Assembly: GCA_021014325.1 (NCBI GenBank)
Contig: CM037462.1
Span: 682,001-746,000 of the forward strand
Length of the DNA: 64,000 nt
Source: Plazaster borealis
Lineage: Eukaryota > Echinodermata > Asteroidea > Forcipulatida > Labidiasteridae
Reading direction: 5' to 3'
Made by a program: the position numbers and the translations under genes
Notes under the pieces: generated by a model
Database searches by the model: none
What the model saw: the letters and a program-made list of their open reading frames with translations, nothing else
Told to the model about the DNA's origin: nothing
Shown here: piece by piece, positions 12,487 to 23,387 of the stretch
Numbering within the stretch: position 1 is the stretch's first letter
Layout of the letters: each line of letters begins with the position of its first letter

Positions 12487-13119
12487 TTTGGGGGGGAGGT
12501 ATTGCTGCTGTACAAAAACAGGAATGAGGTTCCGTTGTTGCGTAAAGTTGAGGTCGTATCCCAATGGGAAGCTCTCGAACTATCTACCCGAGCATCTTAA
12601 GATCCATTTCAAGATGTCAATCCTGAGACACAAGAATGAATAGCTGTCCAGCAACGCCAATACAGGAGCAAACGAATGAATTATTGATAATTAATTAGCA
12701 CGGACAGAGGCCATTCTTGGAAACAATTGATTTGTCAAGGTTTGGCTTGGCTTGGCAGGGGAGTGGGAAGTTTCTGTCAATAAGGGTCAGATGTCCAACT
12801 GGTCAGTCGTGACACCGGACACCGTTGACATTGATCGATGCATCCACTTAGATATTAACGAACAATAAAAAGATGGAATAACTGCAATTTTATATGTTTT
12901 TGTTGAGTACAAGTGAATGGGTTGGTCCACATGCCTCAATCGACGATAACAAAAACCGAAAGATAAATGAGGTTCAGAAATGTAATCTAACTGGATTTCT
13001 CAGTGCCAAAAAGGTAAAGTCTTTGAAGCACCTCTAAATAACAAGCAATCGTTAATCCTAATAAAGCTTAACTGGTATCTGTCCCAAAGTACTGCGGTAC
13101 TTTGCTGTAGTCATCCAGC

Positions 13120-13205
13120 TTTCCCCTTATATTGCTGCACTTTGGAACACCCTACCTGTATCTTGTTTTCCATTCAATAACAATTTATCACTGTTCAAAA
13201 TAAAT
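13120..13205 (+). pseudogene. LINE reverse-transcriptase C-terminal remnant
   Basis: The plus strand encodes SPYIAALWNTLPVS...LSLFKINMK. This matches the conserved tail of CR1/L2/Jockey-type LINE proteins (APxLWNxLPxxI...FKxxLK). Only about 28 codons are recognisable. The flanks are shifted or decayed. Confidence 0.45.
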
Positions 13206-15329
13206 ATGAAAAGATAGAACTATCTTCCCAGTAAATTGTTTTCTCTTCTACACTTTCCATTGTACCCTGACTTTGAATGGTCTCGTGTAGGGCGATTTAA
13301 AATAAACAACATTCATCTTGAAACTGATCAACTTATCAAAACAAACACGTACAGAAACAGATGAAGGCATAAACTTGCCTCCATTAAACATGATTTATTA
13401 TTATTAGTGTTATTATATTTGGTAATTTTACATAAAATTACAAATAAATATGTACATCAAGAAAGCTTTAAAAACATAAAACCTCAAAAAGAAAGAACAA
13501 AAACATTCAGAATGTAAAAATGTAAATCGCAGTGAAAAGGCAATACAAAAATTAAGAAACAAGAAAATTTGTTCACCAAACAAAGCAAAACATTATCAAC
13601 TGCCCAGAAACCACAAGGACAAGACGAAAACAAGCAAACAAAGCCAAAACAAAATGAACACAGACTGTGAACAACAGATAAAGACAATATAGGTTTGCCA
13701 GGACTGACAGAGGTGCCTGCACTGTCACCACAAGGTGCGTCAGTCAATTTTATGTCCTTAATGTGCGAACATGTCAAACCATCGTAAAATATCGCAAAAT
13801 ATGGTTTAAATGCCATGTTGTTTGAAGTATCATTATTACATCGTGACCATGAGAGATCAACGCAGATCAGTGTACTAATTGATTTAGATGCCACGTGCTA
13901 ATTACAGATCTCCAACGAGTGTATAGATGACTTTAATTTTATAGAAGAAATGAGGGAAGTTTTCACAATCATATGTATACGTCGCATATAGATGAAGCAT
14001 GGTGTGGGTTTTGGTTTATACAACTTCACGAAGTCAGGCTTACAGAGCTCCAGAATTGGCATAAAACTCATCCACTTAACTCACTGAAACTCTCATGTCG
14101 ACTTGCCGTGATAATGTATGTCGCAAAGATTATTCTAATGAAACTAACACGGCTTTACGATTTCTGAAGTTTCAGTTACGTCATCTTGATGAGATAAATC
14201 GTCCAGGAAAGTCGACTCGTTCCATAAATAATAAGTCAACTTGTTTGCGAAGATAATTATCCCATTATCTGGGTAATTGATATGGCACTCATGGCGGCTC
14301 CGAGACAACGAGAATAATGGACTATAATGATGTTGAGAACAACTAACACCTCTGCTAAATAGATTACTACATAGAGTGTATGAGCCATCAAAAATATTCA
14401 AAACTATTTCTGTCTTGCAAAGTTTTCCTTCATTACATACGCCATTGACCATTATTCCAATATCCGATTAAAAATCTTCATTCTATTTACGTGAACAAGT
14501 CAAGCGTATGCCATGTTAGTGAAAAAAAAACAAGAAAAAAAAACCCATGATACAAGGAATGTTTTCACAATCGATAAATAGTGGATGAATTTGCGGTAGT
14601 TAACCCACTTTTGGTTTACGAATCAACCGAATTTGACCCCCTTACGCTACACGTGCCTCAATAACTCATTTTGAACGTAACGAACAATTTACCAATAAAC
14701 TGGACGGTTTCCCGCCATGCACGTGATGGGGCTAAATAATTCAATTGCCCGAACCTGGTATACTTTGGGGAGACGGGTGGATACATTGTTCACCCGTGAA
14801 CAACGTAGAGGAAAAAGGCTGGCGTTCACGAGGCATACACAGCAAACCAACCTTTGAAGAATCTTTTTAAAGCAATGGTAGGCGTTTGATGGTTTTAAAA
14901 TCAACATAACTAGTATAAGTCTTCTTTTTTTCCCCCGTAAATATGGCCTCTTGTTTAGACGGGTTGTGGTTGTGATGAATAAGTTTCCCCTTTCGTTTTC
15001 CAATCCAATTAAAGACTTTTCAAGTTGACATGTGATTGGCCTGTACAATTGTCATTTGAAAACGAAATGGTTTTTATGCTGTTTATAGTATTTGTTGATT
15101 GAAAGACAAATACAACATAATAATTTCAGACCCAGACTTCCTAATAAGGTTTTCATTAAAACACATCTTGTCCAGAAAAAAAGACGATGAGCTGATTAAA
15201 ATGTCAAGTTGTTTCATCACGGTTCCTTTCTAATATCAGAACCGCCACATTGTCTGTGAATGTTTTCCCACATGAATCAAGAAGCATTAATTAAATTGCT
15301 TCTATTGGAATTGTTGCGACATGTCCGCT
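13206..15329. other. Non-coding stretch, A-rich patches
   Basis: The 13440-13690 segment is A-rich with many CAAACAAA words, which gives a 136-codon minus frame (13484-13894) of biased Phe/Cys/Leu composition that I regard as spurious. Nothing else could be supported. The 119-codon minus frame at 14689-15048 lacks any motif. Confidence 0.4.
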
Positions 15330-15393
15330 GCTAATTTCATGATTCGAACTGGGCTCTTGTCAACGGGCACGCTCGGTGGTCTAGAGGTTGATA
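15330..15393 (+). mobile_element. tRNA-derived SINE, 5' part (split by foldback)
   Basis: Carries a pol III A-box-like stretch (CGGTGGTCTAGAGGTTGAT) also found at 16733 and 26930. The body is interrupted at the TA at 15392-15393 by the foldback element and resumes at 16520 with the B box. Confidence 0.65.
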
Positions 15394-16519
15394 CACTGTA
15401 AAAATAATGGGCAAAAATTTACCCAATTTTTTACCCAACGTTGCTTAAACTATCAACATGCCCATCTTTTAACTATTTTTTTCCCCATCTCAGTTGGGCA
15501 CTCTGATTGCCAAATAATTGGGTAATATTTCCTCATCAAATGTTTACCCTTTTTCTGGGTATATGATAAATTATCAATTACCCATTTATTGGGCGATTAT
15601 TTTTGTTACCAATATTTGGTAGAAAGGTTTTATGTAGCAGTTGGGCAATCATTGCTTCATTGGTTAATATTTATTGTGTTATCCAACAAATGGTGAATAT
15701 AGTTAACCATTTGACTCACAGTTCCTGCGATATGTCGTACGTCCATGCATCGAAACGATTTTTTTCCACAATGGCGAGTGGTGGCGAGCTGTGCCCTTGG
15801 CGTCTCTCTCAAAAACGTGGGGTTGCCCAGTGGTTTGTAGATGCTTTTGAAGGTTAGTTTTTAACTAAACAACGTTTGTTTTCTGTTTAGCTGAGTCGTG
15901 ACAGTTGCAGTGCAAGCAATGCAGTGATAGTGCCATTCGTGTATTGTTGTTTTACATACACATACAACCCCAAAAACATACACACATGTTACATTACAAT
16001 ACATGTACACGAATGGCATGATCAAACTGAAAATAATTCAATGGCAGTAGCACTGTGTTGCTTGCTCTGCCACTTTCACGACTGTGTACAACTAAATATG
16101 AAACAACACTTTATATTTAGTTAAAAACTAACCTTCAAACAGTTTTATAACCACTGGGCAACGCCGCCCGTTTAAGAGAGAGGACACGGCCACAGCCACT
16201 CATCCACTCGCCATGTTGGAAATGATCGTTTTCATGCTTTTGCACCCAATGTGGTTTAACTTTACCCAACTGTATGTGGAAAGATGCCCAACGTTGAGGC
16301 AGAAGAATAATGTCTTGCTATATAATGGGTAAACCTGATAAATAATACCCAACTGATGTAGTATATTCACCATTTGTTTAGTGTTTTTGTTTCAGTTAAC
16401 CAACAGGGAAAATGCCACACATGTTGGAAAAAGTATTAACCAACAAACTCACGAATTATTACCTAGTTTGCCCATTTTCAGATTACCCATCAACTTCTTT
16501 GCCCTTCATTTTTACAGTG
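15394..16519. mobile_element. 1126-bp full-length foldback DNA element
   Basis: Begins CACTGTAAAAATAATGGGCA and ends with the inverse (TTTTTACAGTG), flanked by TA on both sides (15392-15393 and 16520-16521), as for a TA target duplication. The two halves are inverted copies almost to the centre near 15957. Examples are GGTTAGTTTTTAACT with its inverse near 16120, CCATTCGTGTA with TACACGAATGG, and the GAGTCGTGACAG segment with its inverse near 16080. The 84-codon frame at 15603-15857 and the 66-codon frame at 15924-16124 lie inside the arms and loop and show no transposase motif. It is non-autonomous and probably mobilised by a Tc1/mariner-like or other TA-targeting enzyme (inference). Confidence 0.85.
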
Positions 16520-16690
16520 TACGTTATTTTGTTCTAGAATGGAGTGGTCTTGGGTTCGAATGCAACTCGGATTTGTCCCCACAGGACCCGGGAAAGAACC
16601 GAGTATACAGTACTTATCACAAATCGGTGAAGGGTAAACTAAAAATAAGCTATTCTTTACCCCCAACGCAATTATTACAACTATTAAACT
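16520..16690 (+). mobile_element. tRNA-derived SINE, 3' part (continuation)
   Basis: Resumes the SINE after the foldback with a B box (CTTGGGTTCGAATGCAACTC), followed by a SINE body with CCCCACAGGACCCGGGAAAG. The equivalent part of the uninterrupted copy at 26890 is CCCCGCAGGACTTCACCAAG. A second SINE follows directly, making a dimer. Confidence 0.65.
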
Positions 16691-16860
16691 TGCTGCTAGT
16701 TAAATGATTTGAACTGGCTTCTTGGCACTAGAGGCTTGGTGGTCTAGCGCTTCAACCATCTGCTCTAGCATGGCGGGAGTCGTGGGTTCGAATCCAACCA
16801 GAGTGGTACGCATGTAGTTTTTCCCCCGCACAACTTGGGGAACTGCAGTGCTTAGGGATC
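16691..16860 (+). mobile_element. tRNA-derived SINE, second copy in tandem
   Basis: Shares the pre-head TTGAACTGGCTTCTTG with the first copy, then an A-box-like GGTGGTCTAGCG and a canonical B box (GTGGGTTCGAATCCAACC). The tRNA-like head does not fold into a convincing functional tRNA, so I do not call a tRNA gene. Confidence 0.65.
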
Positions 16861-17130
16861 AACAAAACTATTATTCTCCATTCCCGATGCAATTATTCCA
16901 CCTAGAACCACCAGAGCTTAGAGAGAATTATGCCCATATACACCGCAAACCTATACTTGATTATATCACCACTATCTCAAATCCCACAGAGGCCAGATTG
17001 GCAAGTTTTATGTACCTTCTGAGAACTATGTTGGTCCTTTATGTCCTACATGGACCATTTTGTCCGACAAGGTTTGTCGAACACAATAGGTCGGAAATAA
17101 AGTTTTGGTTCTTTTGAAACAATGAGTCGG

Positions 17131-17444
17131 ACGTAAAGGTCCAAATCGAAAAGGTCCAAATCGTAAAAGATCAAAATCGTTAAGGTCCAAATCGTAAAGG
17201 TTCAAATCGTAAAGGTCCAAATCGTAAAGTTCCAAATCGTAAAAGATCCAAATCGTTAAGGTCCAAATCGTTAAGGTCCAAATCGTAAAGGTCCAAATCG
17301 TAAAGGTCCAAATCGTAAAGGTCCAAATCGTAAAAGATCCAAACTGTTAAGGCCCAAATCGTAGGCCTAAAGGTCAAAATAGTGAAGGTCCAAATCGTAA
17401 AAGATCCAAATTCGTACAGGTCCAAATCTTAAAGGTCCAAATCG
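17131..17444. repeat. 15-bp minisatellite (AAATCGTAAAGGTCC), about 21 copies
   Basis: The unit is near-perfect through most of the array, with AAAAGATCC variant units. A period divisible by three gives long minus-strand frames with DLDLY-type pentapeptides that are artefacts. One unit at 17362 has TA replaced by TAGGCCTA. Confidence 0.95.
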
Positions 17445-18526
17445 GACATGCATAGTAAGACCTGTATCCGAAAATCAAACTTTTATGAACTTTCTGCAGC
17501 ATCTTCAGCCACCGAAATAACGATCAAGCTGTCATACCCCTAGCCGAACCAACTTCTAAAACGTGTTTTATTTCTACGTAGAAATGAAGATGAAAAACGG
17601 ATAACGCTTACTTTTTCCACTTATATTACGATTTAAATTTTTTTTAACGCTCTCCCTAGATAAATTACATCTAGCGTTTCTAAATTTAACATCTGTTATA
17701 AAGAGTTTGAATTCGTTTGAGTATGACTCAAAGCCAGTTCTGTGTTCTGTTTTTAATGTTACATGTAAAGTATACATGGTGCCGTCCCTTGTGAATATAT
17801 TTCCTTTTGAGCATATTATAAACATTTAATTGTCAAACAAGTAAAGAGCATCATGCGTTAGGTATTCGAGACTGAAATTGACTTACAGGCCGGTGGTTTT
17901 GGAGTTAACAGCTAGCCTTTTATATCGATAATCGTGTGTTTTAAAAGCTCCACCTTGATGGCGTAATGGTGCGTGCAGTGCTGTGTAAACCATCTCCCCG
18001 CCTCTGTTAATCGCATATAAATCCAATTTATCAATATTTCCCCGTTGTTTTAGCCTTGAGAGAGTTGGGTTCAATTAGCCAAGCAATGATCGCTGTGTTT
18101 GCAGTCAAACCACACAAACCGCCAGTCGCATGTTGACCAACGAATTAAAACAGCAAATACAGAACGTCAGTTTCTATTCAGACCGCTCTTTCTCTTTCCA
18201 CACAGAAGTTCAATTAAAAAACAGGAGACAAATTTTCAATATTGGTCAAGTTCCTTCAGTTGCGGGCTTACAAAGCGATGACGGGGGGGGGGGACACCGG
18301 CACTGGAGCGATAAAATGACGGCGGGTAGACGTTATGGATGACGGCAGTTAGTTAAGCTGAACGGGACATCCGGCGTGGGGAAGTCAACCAATTTTCCAG
18401 AGAGAAAAAATAATGTTAGGTGGTTTTCCCCCCGTTCCACCCCCCTAAAACTTTGCAATCTAAAATTTACGTGATTAAAGACCTGTTTCTGGCTGTAGAG
18501 TAAGAGTGCATAAACCGATAAATGGT
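17445..18526. other. Non-coding stretch, nothing identified
   Basis: No gene, RNA or element structure recognised. A G11 homopolymer run lies near 18284. Confidence 0.4.
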
Positions 18527-18902
18527 TTAAAGGCATCGTACACGTTTGGTAATTGTCAAAGACCAGTGTTCTCATTTGGTGTATCCCAACATATTCATAA
18601 AATAACAAGCCTGTGGAAATTTGGGCTCAATTGGTCATCGAAGTTGCAAGAAAATGATGAAAGAAAATACACCTTTGTTGTACAAATTTGTGTGCTTTCA
18701 GATAGAATAATAAAAACTTCTTGCAAGAAGTTTTTATTATTTTAGTGAGAAATTACCTCTTTCTCAAAAACTACGTTACTTCAGAGGGAGTCGTTTCTCA
18801 CAATGTTTTATACTATCAACAGCTCTCCGTTGCTCGTTACCAAGTCAGTTTTTATGCTAATAAATATTTTGAGTAACTACCAAATGTGTACGATGCCTTT
18901 AA
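18527..18902 (+). mobile_element. TTAA-bounded foldback MITE, family B copy 1
   Basis: Starts TTAAAGGCATCGTACACGTT and ends with the inverse (CAAATGTGTACGATGCCTTTAA). It is 376 bp, exactly the length of the copy at 43394-43769. A 36-bp perfect palindrome sits inside (18706-18741, centre CTTCTTGCAAGAAG). Confidence 0.9.
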
Positions 18903-19160
18903 GTACACAAACCTTTACATTGCTGTCACCATCTCAGTCGTGTACCCTGTGCGCATATAACAATAATGAATACTGATCTTCGTTACACCAAATGGGGTTC
19001 AGACTATGTTGCCAAACTGGTCTCGATTTGATTCCATTATATAAGAATAAAGTACAACATGGCTGTGTTATTGGTACATAATGTATCACTGGCAGAACTC
19101 ATTGAGCAGTGGCAAAACAAACAAGTCATGAAAAAATGTTAACTGTATTAAATATACTTT

Positions 19161-19330
19161 GCAAATATCAAAAATCAATCAATAAATCAGGAACACTACT
19201 TGGCAAATTTCGAAAATCAATCAATAAATCAGGAACACTACTTGGCAAATATCGGAAATTAATCAACAAATCAGGAACACTATTTGGCAAATATCGAAAT
19301 TCAATCAATAAAACAGGAACATTAGGCCTA
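19161..19330 (+). repeat. 42-bp minisatellite, 4 copies, in an open frame
   Basis: The unit contains AATCAATCAATAAATCAGGA and ACACTACTTGGCAAATATCG. The plus frame 19109-19363 (84 codons) runs through it, giving a 14-residue repeat of the type SINKSGTLLGKYRK. The period is a multiple of three, so the frame is maintained passively. The last unit carries the TAGGCCTA insertion (19323-19330). Confidence 0.85.
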
Positions 19331-19380
19331 CTTGAATCACGAGAAGAAATATTATCACCTTAAATGCATTTTCTTGCAGA

Positions 19381-19615
19381 CTGACTTAGTGGTAACTTGC
19401 ATTGCCTTTCACCTCAGTCTCTTGACTTCGATTCGAGTCCCTGATTGGGTTTCCACATTATGATTGCGTGGGTTTTCGCTATTCAGGGTTTTACTCCCAC
19501 GATATTTCGTCAACATCATCTATAGACAGGTATGTTCATGCCATCGGGTCACAGCGCTGATCGCTTTTGAGGGTCCCTTGGTTTGATTACCATAAAGATT
19601 AAAAACAAAACCAAT
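19381..19615 (+). mobile_element. tRNA-related SINE
   Basis: Carries a box-A-like ACTTAGTGGTAACTTG and a B box (CTTCGATTCGAGTCCCTG), followed by a body with a T-rich segment and an A-rich 3' end (AAGATTAAAAACAAAACC). Different from the 15330/26890 family. The type assignment is from the pol III box spacing only. Confidence 0.5.
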
Positions 19616-20138
19616 GATGAAATAGATAAATAAATGTTAATTCTTGCCAAAATGTAACCCTCAACGCAACGCGCTGTATTCGGTAATGTGAACCCGCTCT
19701 ACCACTCTCTTTGGTTGTTCGTAAAAAACAGAACCTCGGAATGTAGTCTTTCATGTACCATCCCTTTAAGATAGTTTCTTGAAAACAAGAGTATTTAGGT
19801 TTTCCCAAAATGATACCATGATCCCTGTAGACGTTTCTGAAAACTAGAGGATTGGAATGTAAAACCAATAATGTCGTATAGCATTTCCACCTCATAGAAT
19901 GTATACAATTTCAAGCAGTCGACAGGGCGGCACCAATACCAAGTGTAGCCCCAACTCTGTTTATAAATGTAATCCGGAACTGAATGTATAGAAGCCCTAA
20001 GCAGTAGGCTACACTGTAATGTTGACATGGCTTCACTTTGATACAAGGCTGGGGCAGGTACAGGGTAAACGAATGCATTTACGGCATGGCTACAGTTAGG
20101 TCTTGGGCTACATTAAGATGCTGCAAACGGGACCTAAT

Positions 20139-20529
20139 TTAAAGGCAGAGGACACTATTGGTAATTACTCAAAATTATTATTAGCATAAAACCTTACTTG
20201 GTAATGAGTAATGGGGAGCTGTTGATAGTATAAAACATTGTGAGAAACGGCTCCCTCTGAAGTAACGTAGTTTTCGAGAAAGAAGTAATTTTCCACGAAT
20301 TTGATTTCGAGACATCGGAATTAGATTTGGAGGTCTCGAAATCAAGCATCTGAAAGCACACAACTTCGTGTGACAAGGGTGCTTTTTCAAGGCAAGGGTG
20401 CTTATTATCTCGCAACTTCGACCAATTGAGCTCAAATTTTCACAGGTTTGTAATTTTATGCATATGTTGAGATACACCAAGTGAGAAGACTGGTCTTTGA
20501 CAATTACCAATAGTGTCCAGTGTCTTTAA
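20139..20529 (+). mobile_element. TTAA-bounded foldback MITE, family C
   Basis: Starts TTAAAGGCAGAGGACACTAT and ends with the inverse (ATAGTGTCCAGTGTCTTTAA), 391 bp. The interior is a long imperfect foldback with paired GAAATCAAGCATC/GATTTCGAGACATC-type segments. It shares with family B the motifs TGAGAAACGGCTCCCTCTGA and CTCAAATTTTCACAGG in inverse orientation, so the two families are related. Confidence 0.9.
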
Positions 20530-21017
20530 GACAATATCTCCATAAAATGTAAAGTTAAAAACACCAGCACCCGCAGTGCCCATCACCCAGGCAACAGCTT
20601 AAAACCTCTTATCTCACCACGAAAACACAGTTCTTGGGAACTGTTTCAATATAGCGCAGACTAATACCATGACAATGTTAAGTGGTGTCACGGGATTGAC
20701 CAATGAAATGCGAAACCTGTTAATGCGATTGCAGGGTTGTTGTATAGTCTACACTGTTAAAACCGTGCCCAGGGGTGCTAAACTTTGCAAAGTCTAAACC
20801 CTGACGATGAATTCTTCACCAAGACAATCGTAACCCAAGCATGAACCTCATTTCCATATAATGACATCATGTTACAAGGATGTGCTACTCCAAATCATGT
20901 TTATTCATATCATGAACGTGTCAACATATTTACATAAGAGCCACAGAGGCTGCACTTCCTACAGCCACACTTGGTTCGCAAATAACTCGATGAAGATACC
21001 ATCTTTCATTTTATGTA

Positions 21018-21370
21018 TTAAAGGGTCTGTATACGTTTGGTAGTTGGAACCAATTGGTTGTTTCAATCGTTGTAGATATATACCATACAACTTACATGTA
21101 AACATTTCATTTCAATATATGGTAGCGTTTTAGAGATATTGCCGAAAATCAGGAAGAATAGTCTGCAATTGGAATACACAATCTGAAAAACGTTACTGCA
21201 GTAACGCTTCTCAGATTCAAATTTTTGGGGATAAAAAGTGATATCTTTTTCCATAACCGCAGTACTTCGAAGTGAAAATTTTCTCAAAATGCATTGCACC
21301 ATCCAAAGATGCTGTACTTTTTATTGCCATTAATTTTCAGAGTCATTACCAAACGTATACAGACCCTTAA
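21018..21370 (-). mobile_element. TTAA-bounded foldback MITE, family A copy 2
   Basis: TTAAAGGGTCTGTATACGTT at the left and its inverse ending GACCCTTAA at the right. The interior matches the 29344 copy, including the AACGCTTCTCAGATT palindrome arm. Confidence 0.9.
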
Positions 21371-22506
21371 CTCAAAGCTAAAAAACCCCAAAACTAGTTC
21401 GGCTGTTATTTTTTGTTGAATTTACGTAGAAATTCTGATTCAAAATGGAAAAGTTATGTTCAATCTTGCCTTCCAGGTCATGCCATGGAACACGCATCAA
21501 TCTTGTTCATATATAGAGAGGCACGATCAATGTTTCCTATATACTTGCCTTGTACCGGCTAGAAATATGTATATAGATGGGGAAGGAAACATATTTATAT
21601 ACATTAATATATGAAAATGCTAACTTCAAGCAATGATTTGGACATGTTTTGCTTTGGACAGCGAATAATTCAACGAGGAGTGCAGAGGGCGGTGTTGCCG
21701 GTTGCAAATAAATGCATGTACAACGGAGAGTGGGGTGGGGCAGGCAGGTAAGATTAATCTTGCCCTAATGTTGATGAACGTAACTTGCACATATTGATAA
21801 ATAACCCACATAAGTGTTCAGTATTCATCGTGCAACTCCTCCAACTTTGTCCAGTATTAACAGTGTTTTGTTGACTTGTTACTTATTAACATTTTCTAGC
21901 GTGACACACTTCATTTCTCTGTTGAACTTTATCTCGCGTCTCATGAAAATAAAAATCATGAAATTAAACACTGGCCAAATTCTTCTCACTCGATAAAAAC
22001 TTGCAATGATCTATACACTGCTTAGGGCTAATAATAATTAGCTTGGCAGAAGGAAAGCTTTGAAACATACACGTACATTTAAAAAGGATCTTCCTTCTTT
22101 CAAAGCAAACGACTTGAATCCCTAGACGGGACATAGTGACTATTCGGGGGTATCAGAGAGCACAGCTTTGTATACCACATCTTTGAATCATAGGCGTCAG
22201 GTGCGAGGGCATTGAGTGGTTCAAGAGGTGATGTGGTGTACAACATGCTTTGGGGAGACATGCTAGGAGGGATTGAGAAAGGTTTCCAATCGTCAGGAAA
22301 TGCACATTGTCCTACAGGGACTCGTTTTCAGACAGCACGGATTTGATTATCGCAGCAGGAAATGGCGGGAAGTGCACCCTTTTTGTGTCTATCAATATAT
22401 AGAGACATTCAAGTAACATAGAGAGTGGAGAGGCATACGTTTGTACTTTGTATTATTGTCACTCAAAATGAGCGCGAAACGAAGTCGTGGAGTCATCTGG
22501 GATGGT

Positions 22507-22790
22507 TTATCCGACTAAGGGGCACCAACTGTACTACATTTGTTATGCAACCCCTGTCCCTACTTGGTGTATCCGACTGAGGGGCACCAACTGTACTACA
22601 TTTGTTATGCAACCCCTGTCCCTACTTGGTGTATCCGACTGAGGGGCACCAACTGTACTGCATTTGTTATGCAACCCCTGTCCCTACTTGGTGTATCCGA
22701 CTGAGCATGGAGGTAGCCGACTGTACTGCATTTGTTATGCAACCCCCGTCCCTGGTAAACGACTGAGGGGCACCGACTGTACTGCATTTG
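22507..22790. repeat. 62-bp minisatellite, 4-5 copies
   Basis: TATCCGACT recurs at 22508, 22570, 22632 and 22694 (period 62). Each unit contains GGGGCACCAACTGTACTGCA and GTTATGCAACCCCTGTCCC. The last unit is shortened and diverged. Confidence 0.95.
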
Positions 22791-23036
22791 TACTTTCTTT
22801 TGGTATCAACGGGTTAACAATCGTTGAACTAGTTATATGAAAGCCAGAATGCAGTCGGTAAACGCGTGATAATATACAAATATGAGATGCATATAACTTT
22901 ATTGTCGCAGAATACAATCTGGAGGTGAACAAACCACAAACCTTCTGAACAATTTGGACGAATCCATGTATACACCAACAGTGACACGACCATGCCTCGT
23001 TTCGATAAACGGGCGGGGAACGACTATTTTGGGAAC

Positions 23037-23052
23037 GACGCTCCGAAGCGTC
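23037..23052. other. Short perfect hairpin (GACGCT-CCGA-AGCGTC)
   Basis: Six-base stem with a four-base loop. It lies about 100 bases upstream of a CCAAT word and a TATAAA word, but no gene follows, so a promoter is not claimed. Confidence 0.4.
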
Positions 23053-23307
23053 AGAAGCATCCTATAATAATTATCCATATAGGACGCCTATTGAGCGTTG
23101 TGGCAGTATAAATGACGAAGTAAAGGATAGCATGTGACGCGTGTTCCACCAATCAAATGACAGGGGTATCTGTGCAGTATTTACTAATGAATAGATATCC
23201 TGTGGCATATCCCCATTTTTCCCTACGCCAAACAATCGAGTCAGATCAGCTCAAAGTCCAGTGATAAATGCATCATAAAATCTCATTAAAACATCATCTC
23301 AAAGGCT

Positions 23308-23387
23308 GACAAATGGGTCATTTTCTTTACCGAATATTGTCAAATGTTAATCCATTTACCAGATTCCTTTAATGTAACCCATTTGTC
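23308..23387. repeat. Small inverted repeat, arms about 17 bp
   Basis: GACAAATGGGTCATT at the left pairs with AATGTAACCCATTTGTC at the right around a ~47-base spacer. Possibly a very short foldback element. No target duplication seen. Confidence 0.5.

Noticed and set aside
13484..13894. 136-codon minus-strand frame
   Set aside because: Lies over A-rich CAAACAAA sequence. The Phe/Cys/Leu-heavy composition is what such DNA yields by chance, and there is no motif or splice support.
15603..15857. 84-codon frame inside the foldback, considered as a transposase fragment
   Set aside because: No DDE or helix-turn-helix motif, and its sequence is largely mirrored in the other arm.
16720..16810. Possible functional tRNA gene
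   Set aside because: A and B boxes are present but acceptor and anticodon stems do not pair convincingly. Related copies at 15365 and 26920 indicate a SINE.
17026..17425. DLDLY pentapeptide repeat frames
   Set aside because: Translation of the 15-bp minisatellite. Period divisible by three keeps the frame open without selection.
23080..23170. CCAAT and TATAAA words as a promoter
   Set aside because: No coding frame or transcript-like structure follows. Both words are expected by chance in AT-rich DNA.
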